From the NCBI RefSeq assembly GCF_014695375.1, contig NZ_JACJOG010000041.1, positions 124,001-188,000 of the forward strand: a stretch of 64,000 nt of DNA. The letters run 5' to 3'. The translations under genes and the position numbers were made by a program. The first letter of the stretch is position 1. Each line of letters opens with the position of its first letter. Below are positions 17,360 to 24,993 of the stretch, piece after piece. Origin of the DNA: Coleofasciculus sp. FACHB-T130. Lineage in GTDB: Bacteria > Cyanobacteriota > Cyanobacteriia > Cyanobacteriales > FACHB-T130. The notes under the pieces were generated by a model. The model did no database searches. It saw only the letters and a list, made by a program, of their open reading frames with translations, and was not told the origin of the DNA.

Positions 17360-20300
17360 ATGAAACGCATTGTTCTAATTGCTGGGTTTGAATCATTCAA
17401 CGCTGACTTGTACCGGAAGGCAGCTCATTTGGCTCAGGCTAGGTGTCCGGAGTTGGATATTCGGGTGTTTAGCGATCGCGCCCTCACCACAGAACCGGAA
17501 GCCGTAGAAGCCGCACTCCAAGGGGCAGATGTCTTTTTCGGTAGTCTGCTATTTGATTACGACCAAGTGATGTGGTTGCGCCAAAGGGTGCAAAATATCC
17601 CCATTCGCCTCGTCTTTGAGTCAGCTTTGGAATTGATGAGCCTCACTCAGATAGGCGCGTTCAAAATTGGCGACAAGCCCAAGGGAATGCCCAAACCTGT
17701 TAAATTTATTCTCGACAAATTCAGCAACGGTCGAGAAGAAGACAAACTTGCGGGTTATATTAGCTTTTTAAAAGTTGGGCCAAAGTTATTAAAATTTGTG
17801 CCAGTGCAGAAAGTGCAAGACTTACGCAACTGGCTGATTATTTACGGTTATTGGAACGCTGGTGGCACCGAAAATGTTGCGTCCATGTTCTGGACGCTGG
17901 GAGAAAAATATTTGCAGTTGAAGGTAGGAGAAATTCCGCCGCCCCTTGAAACTCCAAATATGGGATTGCTGCATCCCGATTATCAAGGTTTTTTTGAATC
18001 CCCACGGGCATATTTAGAATGGTATCAAAGTAGGGACACGGCACTGCCGTGTCCCTACTCAACTGTTGGAATTCTGCTTTATCGCAAGCACGTAATTACA
18101 AAACAGCCTTACATTCCTCAACTAATTCGCCACTTTGAGAAAGCTGGGTTGATCCCTTTGCCAATTTTTATTAACGGCGTTGAAGGTCATGTGGCGGTGC
18201 GGGACTGGATGACCACAGACTACGAAATGCAACAGCGACAGCAGGGTAATATTGAAACTCCGTCCCTGTCTGAAGATGCGGTGCCAGTGGAAGCAATTGT
18301 CTCTACGATTGGTTTTCCTCTCGTCGGTGGCCCTGCGGGGTCGATGGAGGCAGGACGACAAGTAGAAGTAGCCAAGCGCATTCTCACCGCCAAAAATGTA
18401 CCCTATATCGTTGCGGCACCGCTACTAATTCAAGATATTCATTCTTGGACGCGGCAGGGTGTTGGCGGATTGCAAAGTGTCGTTTTATATGCTTTGCCAG
18501 AACTGGATGGGGCAATCGATCCAGTTCCTCTCGGCGGTTTGGTGGGAGAAGATATTTACTTAATTCCAGAACGAGTTCAGCGTTTAACTGGAAGGTTGAA
18601 AAAATGGATTTCCCTGCGACAAAAGCCAACGGCTGAACGTAAAATTGCCGTGATTTTATATGGTTTTCCGCCTGGATATGGGGCGACGGGGACAGCGGCT
18701 TTATTGAATGTACCGCGAAGTCTAATTAAATTCCTCCACGCCCTCAAAGACCAAGGCTACAACGTTGGAAAATTACCGGAAGATGGGGAAGAATTAATTC
18801 GCATAGTGAAAGAGGCGGATGAGAACCCCACCCCAACCCTCCCCGTTCACGGGGAGGGGGTAAGATTATCTGGAGGGGCTAGGGGAGGCACAAACGTTAA
18901 TGCTAAAACCCTAGAAGAATGGTTAGGCTATCTACTCACGACCCGCATCGAAAAACAGTGGAAATCCCTCACTGGAACTGGCATCAAAACTTATGGAGAT
19001 GAATTTCAAATTGGAGGGATACAACTAGGAAATATTTGGATAGGCGTACAGCCACCCTTGGGAATTTCCGGCGACCCGATGCGGCTAATGTTTGAGCGCG
19101 ATTTAACACCTCACCCTCAGTATGCCGCTTTCTATAAATGGTTGCAAAACGACTTTCAAGCTGATGCTGTCGTTCACTTCGGAATGCACGGAACGGTTGA
19201 ATGGTTGCCCGGATCTCCGCTCGGTAATACGGGCTATTCTTGGTCTGATATTCTGCTAGGAAATATCCCCAATCTATATATCTATGCGGCGAACAATCCT
19301 TCTGAATCAATGTTGGCAAAGCGTCGCGGCTACGGGGTGCTGATTTCCCATAATGTGCCGCCTTATGGTCGTGCTGGATTGTACAAAGAATTGGTGTCGC
19401 TGCGCGATTTAATCGCGGAGTATCGGGAAGACCCGCAAAAAAATTACGCCCTCAAGGAAGCGATTTGTAAAAAGATTGTCGATACGGGTTTGGATGCAGA
19501 TTGCCCTTTTGAGGATTCTAAACGCTTAGGTATTAACTTCTCGCCTGAGAATGCCAGACTGTTCAGTGCAGATGTTTTTAATTCTTACTTAGTAAAACTG
19601 TACGAATATCTGCAAGTTCTAGAAAATCGTCTTTTCTCATCTGGTTTGCATACATTGGGGGAACCGCCAACTCCAGAAGGGCTAATTAGCTATTTTGATG
19701 CTTATTTTGAGTTACCAAAAGACATTATTGAGGCAGTTGCTAAAGGCGCAGACAAACAGGCAGCACTGTCAGCACACTGGGAATCCTTAAACAAAACATA
19801 TCCTAATGTTAAATTTCGCATCAATCCTAATCTTCCAGAGTTAATGAATGAAGCGATAAAAATACGTGATTTATTGCAACAAAATAGTGAAGAAATCACT
19901 AATTTGCTGCGGGGACTTAATGGCGAATATATTCCGCCTGCGCCGGGTGGTGATTTGTTGCGGGATGGTGCTGGTGTGTTGCCAACAGGCAGGAATATTC
20001 ATGCTTTAGATCCCTATCGGATGCCTTCCCCAGCCGCTTACGAAAGGGGTCGAGAAGTTGCTAGAAAGATTATCGCCCAACATCTTAAGGAACAGGGTTC
20101 TTATCCGGAAACTGTGGCAGTGATGTTATGGGGATTGGATGCGATTAAAACGAAGGGCGAATCTCTGGGAATTTTGCTGGAATTAGTGGGTGCTGAACCT
20201 GTTAAGGAAGGTACGGGAAGAATTGTCCGTTATGAATTGAAACCAATTGCAGAAGTCGGTCATCCGCGTATTGATGTGTTAGGGAATCTTTCGGGAATTT

Positions 20301-21163
20301 TCCGCGATACCTTTATCAACATTATTGAATTGTTGGATGATTTGTTTCAACGCGCCGCTGATGCTGAGGAACCGGAAGACCAAAACTTTATCCGCAAACA
20401 CACTTTAGCGTTGAAATCTCAAGGCGTAGAAAATGCCTCAGCGCGATTATTCTCTAACCCTGCCGGTGATTTTGGTTCGTTAGTGAACGATCGCGTAACC
20501 GATGGTAACTGGGAATCTGGCGATGAATTGGGCGATACTTGGCGCGATCGCAATGTCTTCAGCTACGGTAGAAAAGACAAAGGACAAGCTAGACCGGAAG
20601 TGCTGACGCAGTTGTTGCAAACAAGCGATCGCATTGTCCAAGAAATCGACTCGGTTGAATATGGTCTTACCGATATTCAAGAATATTACGCCAACACTGG
20701 CGGCTTGAAAAAAGCCGCAGAAAAACAACGTGGTAAAAAAGTTAGCGCCAGCTTCGTCGAAAGCTTCTCTAAAGACACCACTCCCCGCAACTTAGACGAT
20801 TTACTTCGTATGGAGTATCGTACCAAATTGCTGAACCCCAAATGGGCAGAAGCAATGGCGAATCAAGGTTCCGGTGGTGCTTATGAAATCTCCCAACGTA
20901 TGACAGCGTTAATTGGTTGGGGAGGGACTGTTGATTTTACCGATGATTGGGTTTACGAACAAGCAGCAGATACCTATGCTTTAGATGCAGAAATGGCGAA
21001 AAAATTGCGAGAAGCAAATCCCGAAGCTTTCCGCAATATTGTCGCCAGAATGATCGAAGCAAATGGGCGGGGTTTCTGGCAACCAGATGAGGAAAAATTA
21101 CAGAAGCTACGTGAATTGTATGAGCTATCGGAGGCGGAAATTGAAGGCGTTACTGTTGATTAA
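17360..21163 (+). CDS. chlH: Mg/Co-chelatase large subunit (ChlH/CobN family)
   Basis: 1,267 residues. It contains the family core HFGMHGTVEWLPGSPLGNTG, followed by AANNPSESMLAKRRGYGVLISHNVPPYGRAGLYKEL (quoted in parts: AANNPSESMLAKRRGYG and NVPPYGRAGLY), and a C-terminal block with GSGGAYEISQRMTALIGWGG. ChlH inserts Mg into protoporphyrin IX with ChlI/ChlD. Cyanobacteria also have a related protein of about 1,275 residues labelled CobN, and the length here fits that paralog better than ChlH proper (about 1,330). The symbol is therefore tentative. Two variable loops are made of repeat DNA in frame: RDTALPCPYST (18030-18058) and NPTPTLPVHGEG (18818-18895). The frame is intact throughout. chlI, chlD and cobalamin genes are not nearby. 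Confidence 0.85.
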   Translation: MKRIVLIAGFESFNADLYRKAAHLAQARCPELDIRVFSDRALTTEPEAVEAALQGADVFFGSLLFDYDQVMWLRQRVQNIPIRLVFESALELMSLTQIGAFKIGDKPKGMPKPVKFILDKFSNGREEDKLAGYISFLKVGPKLLKFVPVQKVQDLRNWLIIYGYWNAGGTENVASMFWTLGEKYLQLKVGEIPPPLETPNMGLLHPDYQGFFESPRAYLEWYQSRDTALPCPYSTVGILLYRKHVITKQPYIPQLIRHFEKAGLIPLPIFINGVEGHVAVRDWMTTDYEMQQRQQGNIETPSLSEDAVPVEAIVSTIGFPLVGGPAGSMEAGRQVEVAKRILTAKNVPYIVAAPLLIQDIHSWTRQGVGGLQSVVLYALPELDGAIDPVPLGGLVGEDIYLIPERVQRLTGRLKKWISLRQKPTAERKIAVILYGFPPGYGATGTAALLNVPRSLIKFLHALKDQGYNVGKLPEDGEELIRIVKEADENPTPTLPVHGEGVRLSGGARGGTNVNAKTLEEWLGYLLTTRIEKQWKSLTGTGIKTYGDEFQIGGIQLGNIWIGVQPPLGISGDPMRLMFERDLTPHPQYAAFYKWLQNDFQADAVVHFGMHGTVEWLPGSPLGNTGYSWSDILLGNIPNLYIYAANNPSESMLAKRRGYGVLISHNVPPYGRAGLYKELVSLRDLIAEYREDPQKNYALKEAICKKIVDTGLDADCPFEDSKRLGINFSPENARLFSADVFNSYLVKLYEYLQVLENRLFSSGLHTLGEPPTPEGLISYFDAYFELPKDIIEAVAKGADKQAALSAHWESLNKTYPNVKFRINPNLPELMNEAIKIRDLLQQNSEEITNLLRGLNGEYIPPAPGGDLLRDGAGVLPTGRNIHALDPYRMPSPAAYERGREVARKIIAQHLKEQGSYPETVAVMLWGLDAIKTKGESLGILLELVGAEPVKEGTGRIVRYELKPIAEVGHPRIDVLGNLSGIFRDTFINIIELLDDLFQRAADAEEPEDQNFIRKHTLALKSQGVENASARLFSNPAGDFGSLVNDRVTDGNWESGDELGDTWRDRNVFSYGRKDKGQARPEVLTQLLQTSDRIVQEIDSVEYGLTDIQEYYANTGGLKKAAEKQRGKKVSASFVESFSKDTTPRNLDDLLRMEYRTKLLNPKWAEAMANQGSGGAYEISQRMTALIGWGGTVDFTDDWVYEQAADTYALDAEMAKKLREANPEAFRNIVARMIEANGRGFWQPDEEKLQKLRELYELSEAEIEGVTVD
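18030..18058. repeat. Palindromic repeat inserted in frame in the chelatase gene
   Basis: Perfect palindrome with arms GTAGGGACACGGCA (18030-18043) and TGCCGTGTCCCTAC (18045-18058) around one base. It encodes SRDTALPCPYS inside the protein. A degenerate relative lies just downstream of the gene at 21219-21247. Confidence 0.85.
18818..18895. repeat. GC-rich dispersed repeat inserted in frame in the chelatase gene
   Basis: The stretch contains the hairpin CCCTCCCCG/CGGGGAGGG (18837-18858) and encodes NPTPTLPVHGEGVRLSGGARGG. Its CCCCACCCCAACCCTCCCC style is that of cyanobacterial intergenic repeats. Related copies are at 26870-26950 and 50110-50150. Confidence 0.75.
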
Positions 21164-21218
21164 TCATAAATAATATGCTAGGGATATATAGAAATTCTTG
21201 ATTCGGTGCGATACATCT

Positions 21219-21247
21219 GTAGGGACAAGGCGATACCATGTCCCTAC
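21219..21247. repeat. Degenerate copy of the GTAGGGACA palindrome
   Basis: Arms GTAGGGACA and TGTCCCTAC (outer 9 bp) are intact, with the centre diverged. It lies between the chelatase gene and the orphan gene at 21360, close to the left edge of the HIP1-free stretch. Confidence 0.65.
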
Positions 21248-21359
21248 CAAGGTTGATCGAACGTCAGAATCGCGATATATTCCACCCACAGAGGAAACGC
21301 TATATTAGTTTTGATTAAAGCAAATTTAAGTATTTTATCGTGATTGTGAAGGATAAAAA

Positions 21360-22172
21360 ATGGTAGATACTAATCAGAATAACGACTTTCCATCTTCTCT
21401 TGAATTCTTTTTTAGAGTTCCTCTTTACAAAACATTTGATATAACTGGAGAGAACTGGCCAAAAGTTCTAGATGTCGAATTCTTTAGAGAAACTCTTGAT
21501 GCATATTGCATAGAGTGCAAAAAAGATAGCACTTTTATACACGACTTTGAGAAACGTACGACTGAGTACAAAAAGACTTATGCCTTTTCCGAAAGAATAT
21601 TTTGTAATGTTTATAAATGTTCTAGAAATGCAAGCCATAGAATAGATTTTTGCTTTAAAGTGTACAATGAGAAAATCCAAAAGTTTGGACAAGCCCCTTC
21701 AATTGCTGACTTAACTTTGAATAAAATTGGTAAGTATAAAAAAATTTTAAGTACAAAAAAGTATAATGAGTTGAGTAAGGCTATTGGTCTTGTAAGCCAT
21801 GGAGTTGGAATTGGTTCTTTTGTTTATTTAAGAAGAATATTTGAAGATTTAGTTGAACAAGCTCATCAAGAAGCAATAGAAATAAAAAAAGATTCATGGA
21901 ATGAGGAAACTTATTGCAGGAGTAGAATGGATGAAAAAATAGGGTTACTAAAAGAATTTCTGCCAGATTTTTTATTTAGAAATAGAATTATCTATTCTAT
22001 TTTAAGTAAAGGAATCCATGAGTTAAGCGAGGAGGAATGTTTAAAATATTTTGATGCAGTCAAAATTGGAATAGAACTAATTTTGGATGAGAAGTTGGAA
22101 AGATCGAATAGAGAAGCAAAAACCAAAGAAGTAGAAAAACTACTTTCTGAAATCCATAATGAACTTAAGTGA
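21360..22172 (+). CDS. Hypothetical protein with Cys-rich N-terminal segment
   Basis: 270 residues; I do not recognise the family. The N-terminal third has a possible zinc site: CIEC near 51-54, then CNVYKC plus SRNASH about 35-45 residues later. The middle (110-180) is Lys-rich and helical. The C-terminal part (about 215-270) contains KGIHELSEEECLKYF and an amphipathic helix, then a charged tail. There is no signal peptide or membrane segment. Base composition is clearly AT-richer than the neighbours, with many AAA/AAT/TTA codons, and there is no HIP1 octamer, which suggests acquisition. It lies between the chelatase gene and a broken DUF433 gene, a setting compatible with a defence or toxin-antitoxin remnant, but that is speculation. 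Confidence 0.7.
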   Translation: MVDTNQNNDFPSSLEFFFRVPLYKTFDITGENWPKVLDVEFFRETLDAYCIECKKDSTFIHDFEKRTTEYKKTYAFSERIFCNVYKCSRNASHRIDFCFKVYNEKIQKFGQAPSIADLTLNKIGKYKKILSTKKYNELSKAIGLVSHGVGIGSFVYLRRIFEDLVEQAHQEAIEIKKDSWNEETYCRSRMDEKIGLLKEFLPDFLFRNRIIYSILSKGIHELSEEECLKYFDAVKIGIELILDEKLERSNREAKTKEVEKLLSEIHNELK

Positions 22173-22179
22173 ATTGTTA

Positions 22180-22203
22180 GCGAAGCGCAACCCGCCGCTT
22201 CGC
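22180..22203 (+). terminator. Hairpin after the orphan gene
   Basis: Arms GCGAAGCG (22180-22187) and CGCTTCGC (22196-22203) with an 8-nt loop start 8 bp after the stop codon and are followed by TTGCTGTTTC. Probable terminator; the T-run is weak. Confidence 0.5.
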
Positions 22204-22338
22204 TTGCTGTTTCACCGTACACAATAACAACTCATAAGGAAGATTTGGAGAGACGCGATCTCTCCTCCTATAAATATTAGTTTTGCAAAAGTCATAAAAT
22301 ATATCTATAACCAAAACAATAACTAAGGTGAATGTGCT

Positions 22339-22667
22339 ATGACACTTTCAACAATTAGTGCAGAACTATTCCCTTAAAAGTAAACGCTCATAGTTTGGTG
22401 CGTGTGGGCGGAACACGGGTAACATTAGATACAGTTGTAGCTGCTTTCAATTCCGGGGCGACTGCTGAGGAAATTGTGTTTCAATATCCTTCTTTGCAGT
22501 TAGCGAATATTTATGCTGTAATCAGCTACTATTGACGGCATCGGCAAGAAGTTGAAGTGTATTTGCAACAGCGGCAAAAACGCGCAAGTGAAATACGCAA
22601 GCAAAATGAAGCTAAGTTTGACCCCGACGGGGTACCCGAATCATTTAGGATTACTATAAAAACCTAA
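22339..22667 (+). pseudogene. Broken DUF433 (antitoxin-like) gene
   Basis: The ATG at 22339 (AAGGTG upstream) reads MTLSTISAELFP and stops. One frame over, the sequence continues HSLVRVGGTRVTLDTVV, AAFNSGATAEEIVFQYPSL and LANIYAVISYY, then meets TGA at 22533-22535. It is open again as RHRQEVEVYLQQRQKRA up to TAA at 22665-22667. The RVGGTRVTLDTVV...YPSL...IYAVISYY pattern is that of DUF433 proteins, small DNA-binding antitoxin-like proteins often paired with PIN-type toxins. One frameshift plus one in-frame stop mark it as a pseudogene. No PIN-domain gene follows. Confidence 0.75.
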
Positions 22668-22895
22668 TTTTTAATTAGAGCAGCTACAAATTAGGCTTCG
22701 CTTAACAAGATTGGTGTACCGTTTATAGCAGTTCTCACTCTTAGCTCAATATAGACTTGGAAACTCACCCCAACCCGCGAACTTTCACAAGAGGGAATAT
22801 AAAAAAAACCTCTCTATGAACGGGATGAAGTTAAACCTGACTAGCTCCAATAGGGAACTGCTGTATCTTGAATTGAGAAGTAGCTTAATAAAGTT

Positions 22896-23840
22896 TTACT
22901 CGGTTTTATAAATTAAGAAAACTGAGCCAATTGGATTAGAGTTTTCTACATAGATTTTGTTGTTATAGTAAAAAGCTGTTGAAAACCCACCATCAAATAA
23001 CATTGCTTCCTGAATATTTCCTAAACAGTGGTTTTTAGAAATTCCTTTCAGGACATCATCAAACTTATCAGGATACAATGGTCCATCGGTTTCGACGTTG
23101 TTAACCAATAAAATTACATAGCCTTTGGAAGTAATCGCTGCCATTGAGCGGCTGGTTTCGTGTTGACAGGCATATTCTCCCAAGTCATTACAAATATCTT
23201 TAAATATTCCATCTTTATAAAATCTTCCATTTCCTCCTACTAAGTTATAGTTTAAATTTTGCTCGTTTCTTTTCCCAATCTGGATTGTCGCTTTTCGCGC
23301 TTTTGTACCTTCTGAAATTCCAAAGGAAGACCGCTTATCTTTAAATAAACCCGAATATTCTACCCCCCTCGAAATGTTCAAGCCTTGGGGTTTATTCTCA
23401 GGATCTATATAATCCCCGTTAATGGCTGCAATCGGTTTTTTGCCATTTAGTTTTGCATTATCATCGGCTATAATTTCATGAAATTGTTTTGGAACATATT
23501 CTTTGCGGAATCTTCCTTTAGCATCTTTAGCATAAATTTCATGGGCTAAAGCAAGACTAACCTTAAAATCTAGTTTCGGAGATTTTGGATCAAAAATAAG
23601 AACATAATTTGCCCCTTTAGCCTTTGTATTTCCTTGATGATCCGTTCTGATAAATTCTATGCTGAATTGGCATTCTTGGCTTTGGCAATCGCATAAATTA
23701 TTAGCTGTATTTTCTCTGCTTATTATTTTTTGTGCTTGAACTTGAGGACTCGTTGAAGTATTTTTGGAATAAACATGAACAACAGATAAAATAATAAATA
23801 TTACTAAGAATGTGGCTAGAAATTTTGCTTTTGTAAACAT
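22896..23840 (-). CDS. Phosphodiester glycosidase (NAGPA) family protein
   Basis: 314 residues from the ATG at 23840; the frame extends to a TTG at 23888 but the ATG start puts a membrane anchor/signal (TKAKFLATFLVIFIILSVVHV) at the very N-terminus. The family pattern is AAINGDYID, RSMAAITSKGYVILLVNN and AMLFDGGFSTAFYYN, typical of the domain shared with human uncovering enzyme (N-acetylglucosamine-1-phosphodiester alpha-N-acetylglucosaminidase) and many bacterial exopolysaccharide-related proteins. It probably acts outside the cytoplasm on a sugar phosphodiester; the real substrate is unknown. AT-rich with no HIP1 octamer, like the orphan gene next to it. Confidence 0.8.
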   Translation of the reverse strand: MFTKAKFLATFLVIFIILSVVHVYSKNTSTSPQVQAQKIISRENTANNLCDCQSQECQFSIEFIRTDHQGNTKAKGANYVLIFDPKSPKLDFKVSLALAHEIYAKDAKGRFRKEYVPKQFHEIIADDNAKLNGKKPIAAINGDYIDPENKPQGLNISRGVEYSGLFKDKRSSFGISEGTKARKATIQIGKRNEQNLNYNLVGGNGRFYKDGIFKDICNDLGEYACQHETSRSMAAITSKGYVILLVNNVETDGPLYPDKFDDVLKGISKNHCLGNIQEAMLFDGGFSTAFYYNNKIYVENSNPIGSVFLIYKTE

Positions 23841-24034
23841 ACACCAAGAATTTACAAAAAATGTATGTTTACATTTTAAGCCTAGCAATACCTAGGATGA
23901 GGGTGAAAATTAACCACCCTACAAGTATTTTAATAAATAATAAACACGAGCTAATTGTCAGTTGTCATGAGCTTTTAGGTGTTTGCTCAGAATTTCTGAT
24001 CAAAAACGAATCATTAATGACGAATGACGAACGA

Positions 24035-24649
24035 TCAATTACCGCTAACTAAACGAACCCTAGAGACTGATGAGACCCAATGGCGCTGTTGTAACTGATG
24101 CATATGGTTAAACAGTTGCCAGCAATACTGTTCTGGAAGCCCGCAGGTTAAGGCACCGCGCAGGACAACGTTGAAGTACCAGTCGTTGGGGGCGAGTTCT
24201 TCTGCTAATTTGTTAACGACAACGTAGGTACGAACGCTGGTATATGTCCGACCTTGGCAGGAAACGTTGACCATTTCCTGGCGATAACCGCCTTGAGGGA
24301 CTTCTTCGCGTTCATCTAAGCGATCGCTCAATCTCCACGGTAGTCGATACAGAACTCCTTCAACTGAGGCTGATGGATCTTTTACCATATCTAAAACACC
24401 ACAGTTGCGAAGCGCTGAGCGACGATAAAATCCTAGCCGATATCCTTTCAGTGTGGCAGCACCAATCACGTAACTATGGGTGTTCTCGCCGAATGTACGC
24501 TTTAAATCGACCGGGCACATACAAGAACCGTAAGCAAAATAGTAGAACATCGGCTCTGTTTGTTGCTGTTGTTGCAATCTCAATGCTGGATGTGAAGGAT
24601 TATGAGATTGTACCCAGGTGTGTTTTAAGTGTCCAATGCGATCGCTCAT
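24035..24649 (-). CDS. Gamma-glutamylcyclotransferase-like protein
   Basis: 204 residues. The core starts at MFYYFAYGSCMCPVDLK (residue 34); the first 33 residues may be an over-extension, as the ATG at 24649 has no clear ribosome binding site. YGSCMCP matches the YGSNM substrate loop of the GGCT fold. The candidate catalytic Glu is in DEREEVPQGGY. The family cyclises gamma-glutamyl dipeptides to 5-oxoproline or does related chemistry; the exact substrate is not predictable. It contains a HIP1 octamer, so it belongs with the chromosomal backbone. Confidence 0.8.
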   Translation of the reverse strand: MSDRIGHLKHTWVQSHNPSHPALRLQQQQQTEPMFYYFAYGSCMCPVDLKRTFGENTHSYVIGAATLKGYRLGFYRRSALRNCGVLDMVKDPSASVEGVLYRLPWRLSDRLDEREEVPQGGYRQEMVNVSCQGRTYTSVRTYVVVNKLAEELAPNDWYFNVVLRGALTCGLPEQYCWQLFNHMHQLQQRHWVSSVSRVRLVSGN

Positions 24650-24838
24650 CTATCTATAGGTATAGAAATGTTTTTACTATGGACATGATTCTAGCAGAAT
24701 GTTTTTATTGTATACCTTCATATCCCGATAGGCAAACCGTAGATTAAATTTTTGTTTTCTCCTCCGGAAACCGGATAAAGATTGGTAGGGTTGAAAAAGC
24801 CAAATGTTTTGGAGTTTCCTTGCGGAAGTACAAATACA

Positions 24839-24913
24839 AGGTTGGGTTTCATTCCCGCACGGAGCCAACGAAACACTGGCTGCGGTTGGGTTCAACAGCG
24901 TGAAACCCAACCT
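24839..24913. repeat. Inverted-repeat element (GGTTGGGTTTC type)
   Basis: Arms AGGTTGGGTTTC (24839-24850) and GAAACCCAACCT (24902-24913) bound a 75-bp palindromic element in the 344-bp gap between the GGCT-like gene and the M15 gene. A second internal GGTTGGGTT at 24893-24901 suggests a complex fold. Immediately downstream (24932-24970) is a CTAACCCTAACCCC stretch related to the GC-rich repeats elsewhere in the window. Confidence 0.65.
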
Positions 24914-24993
24914 ATACGGAAAGATTTGTCAGCTAACCCTAACCCCTCACCATTGATGGGAAAAGGAGCATTTGTGTACGTCTGTGCCTCACT

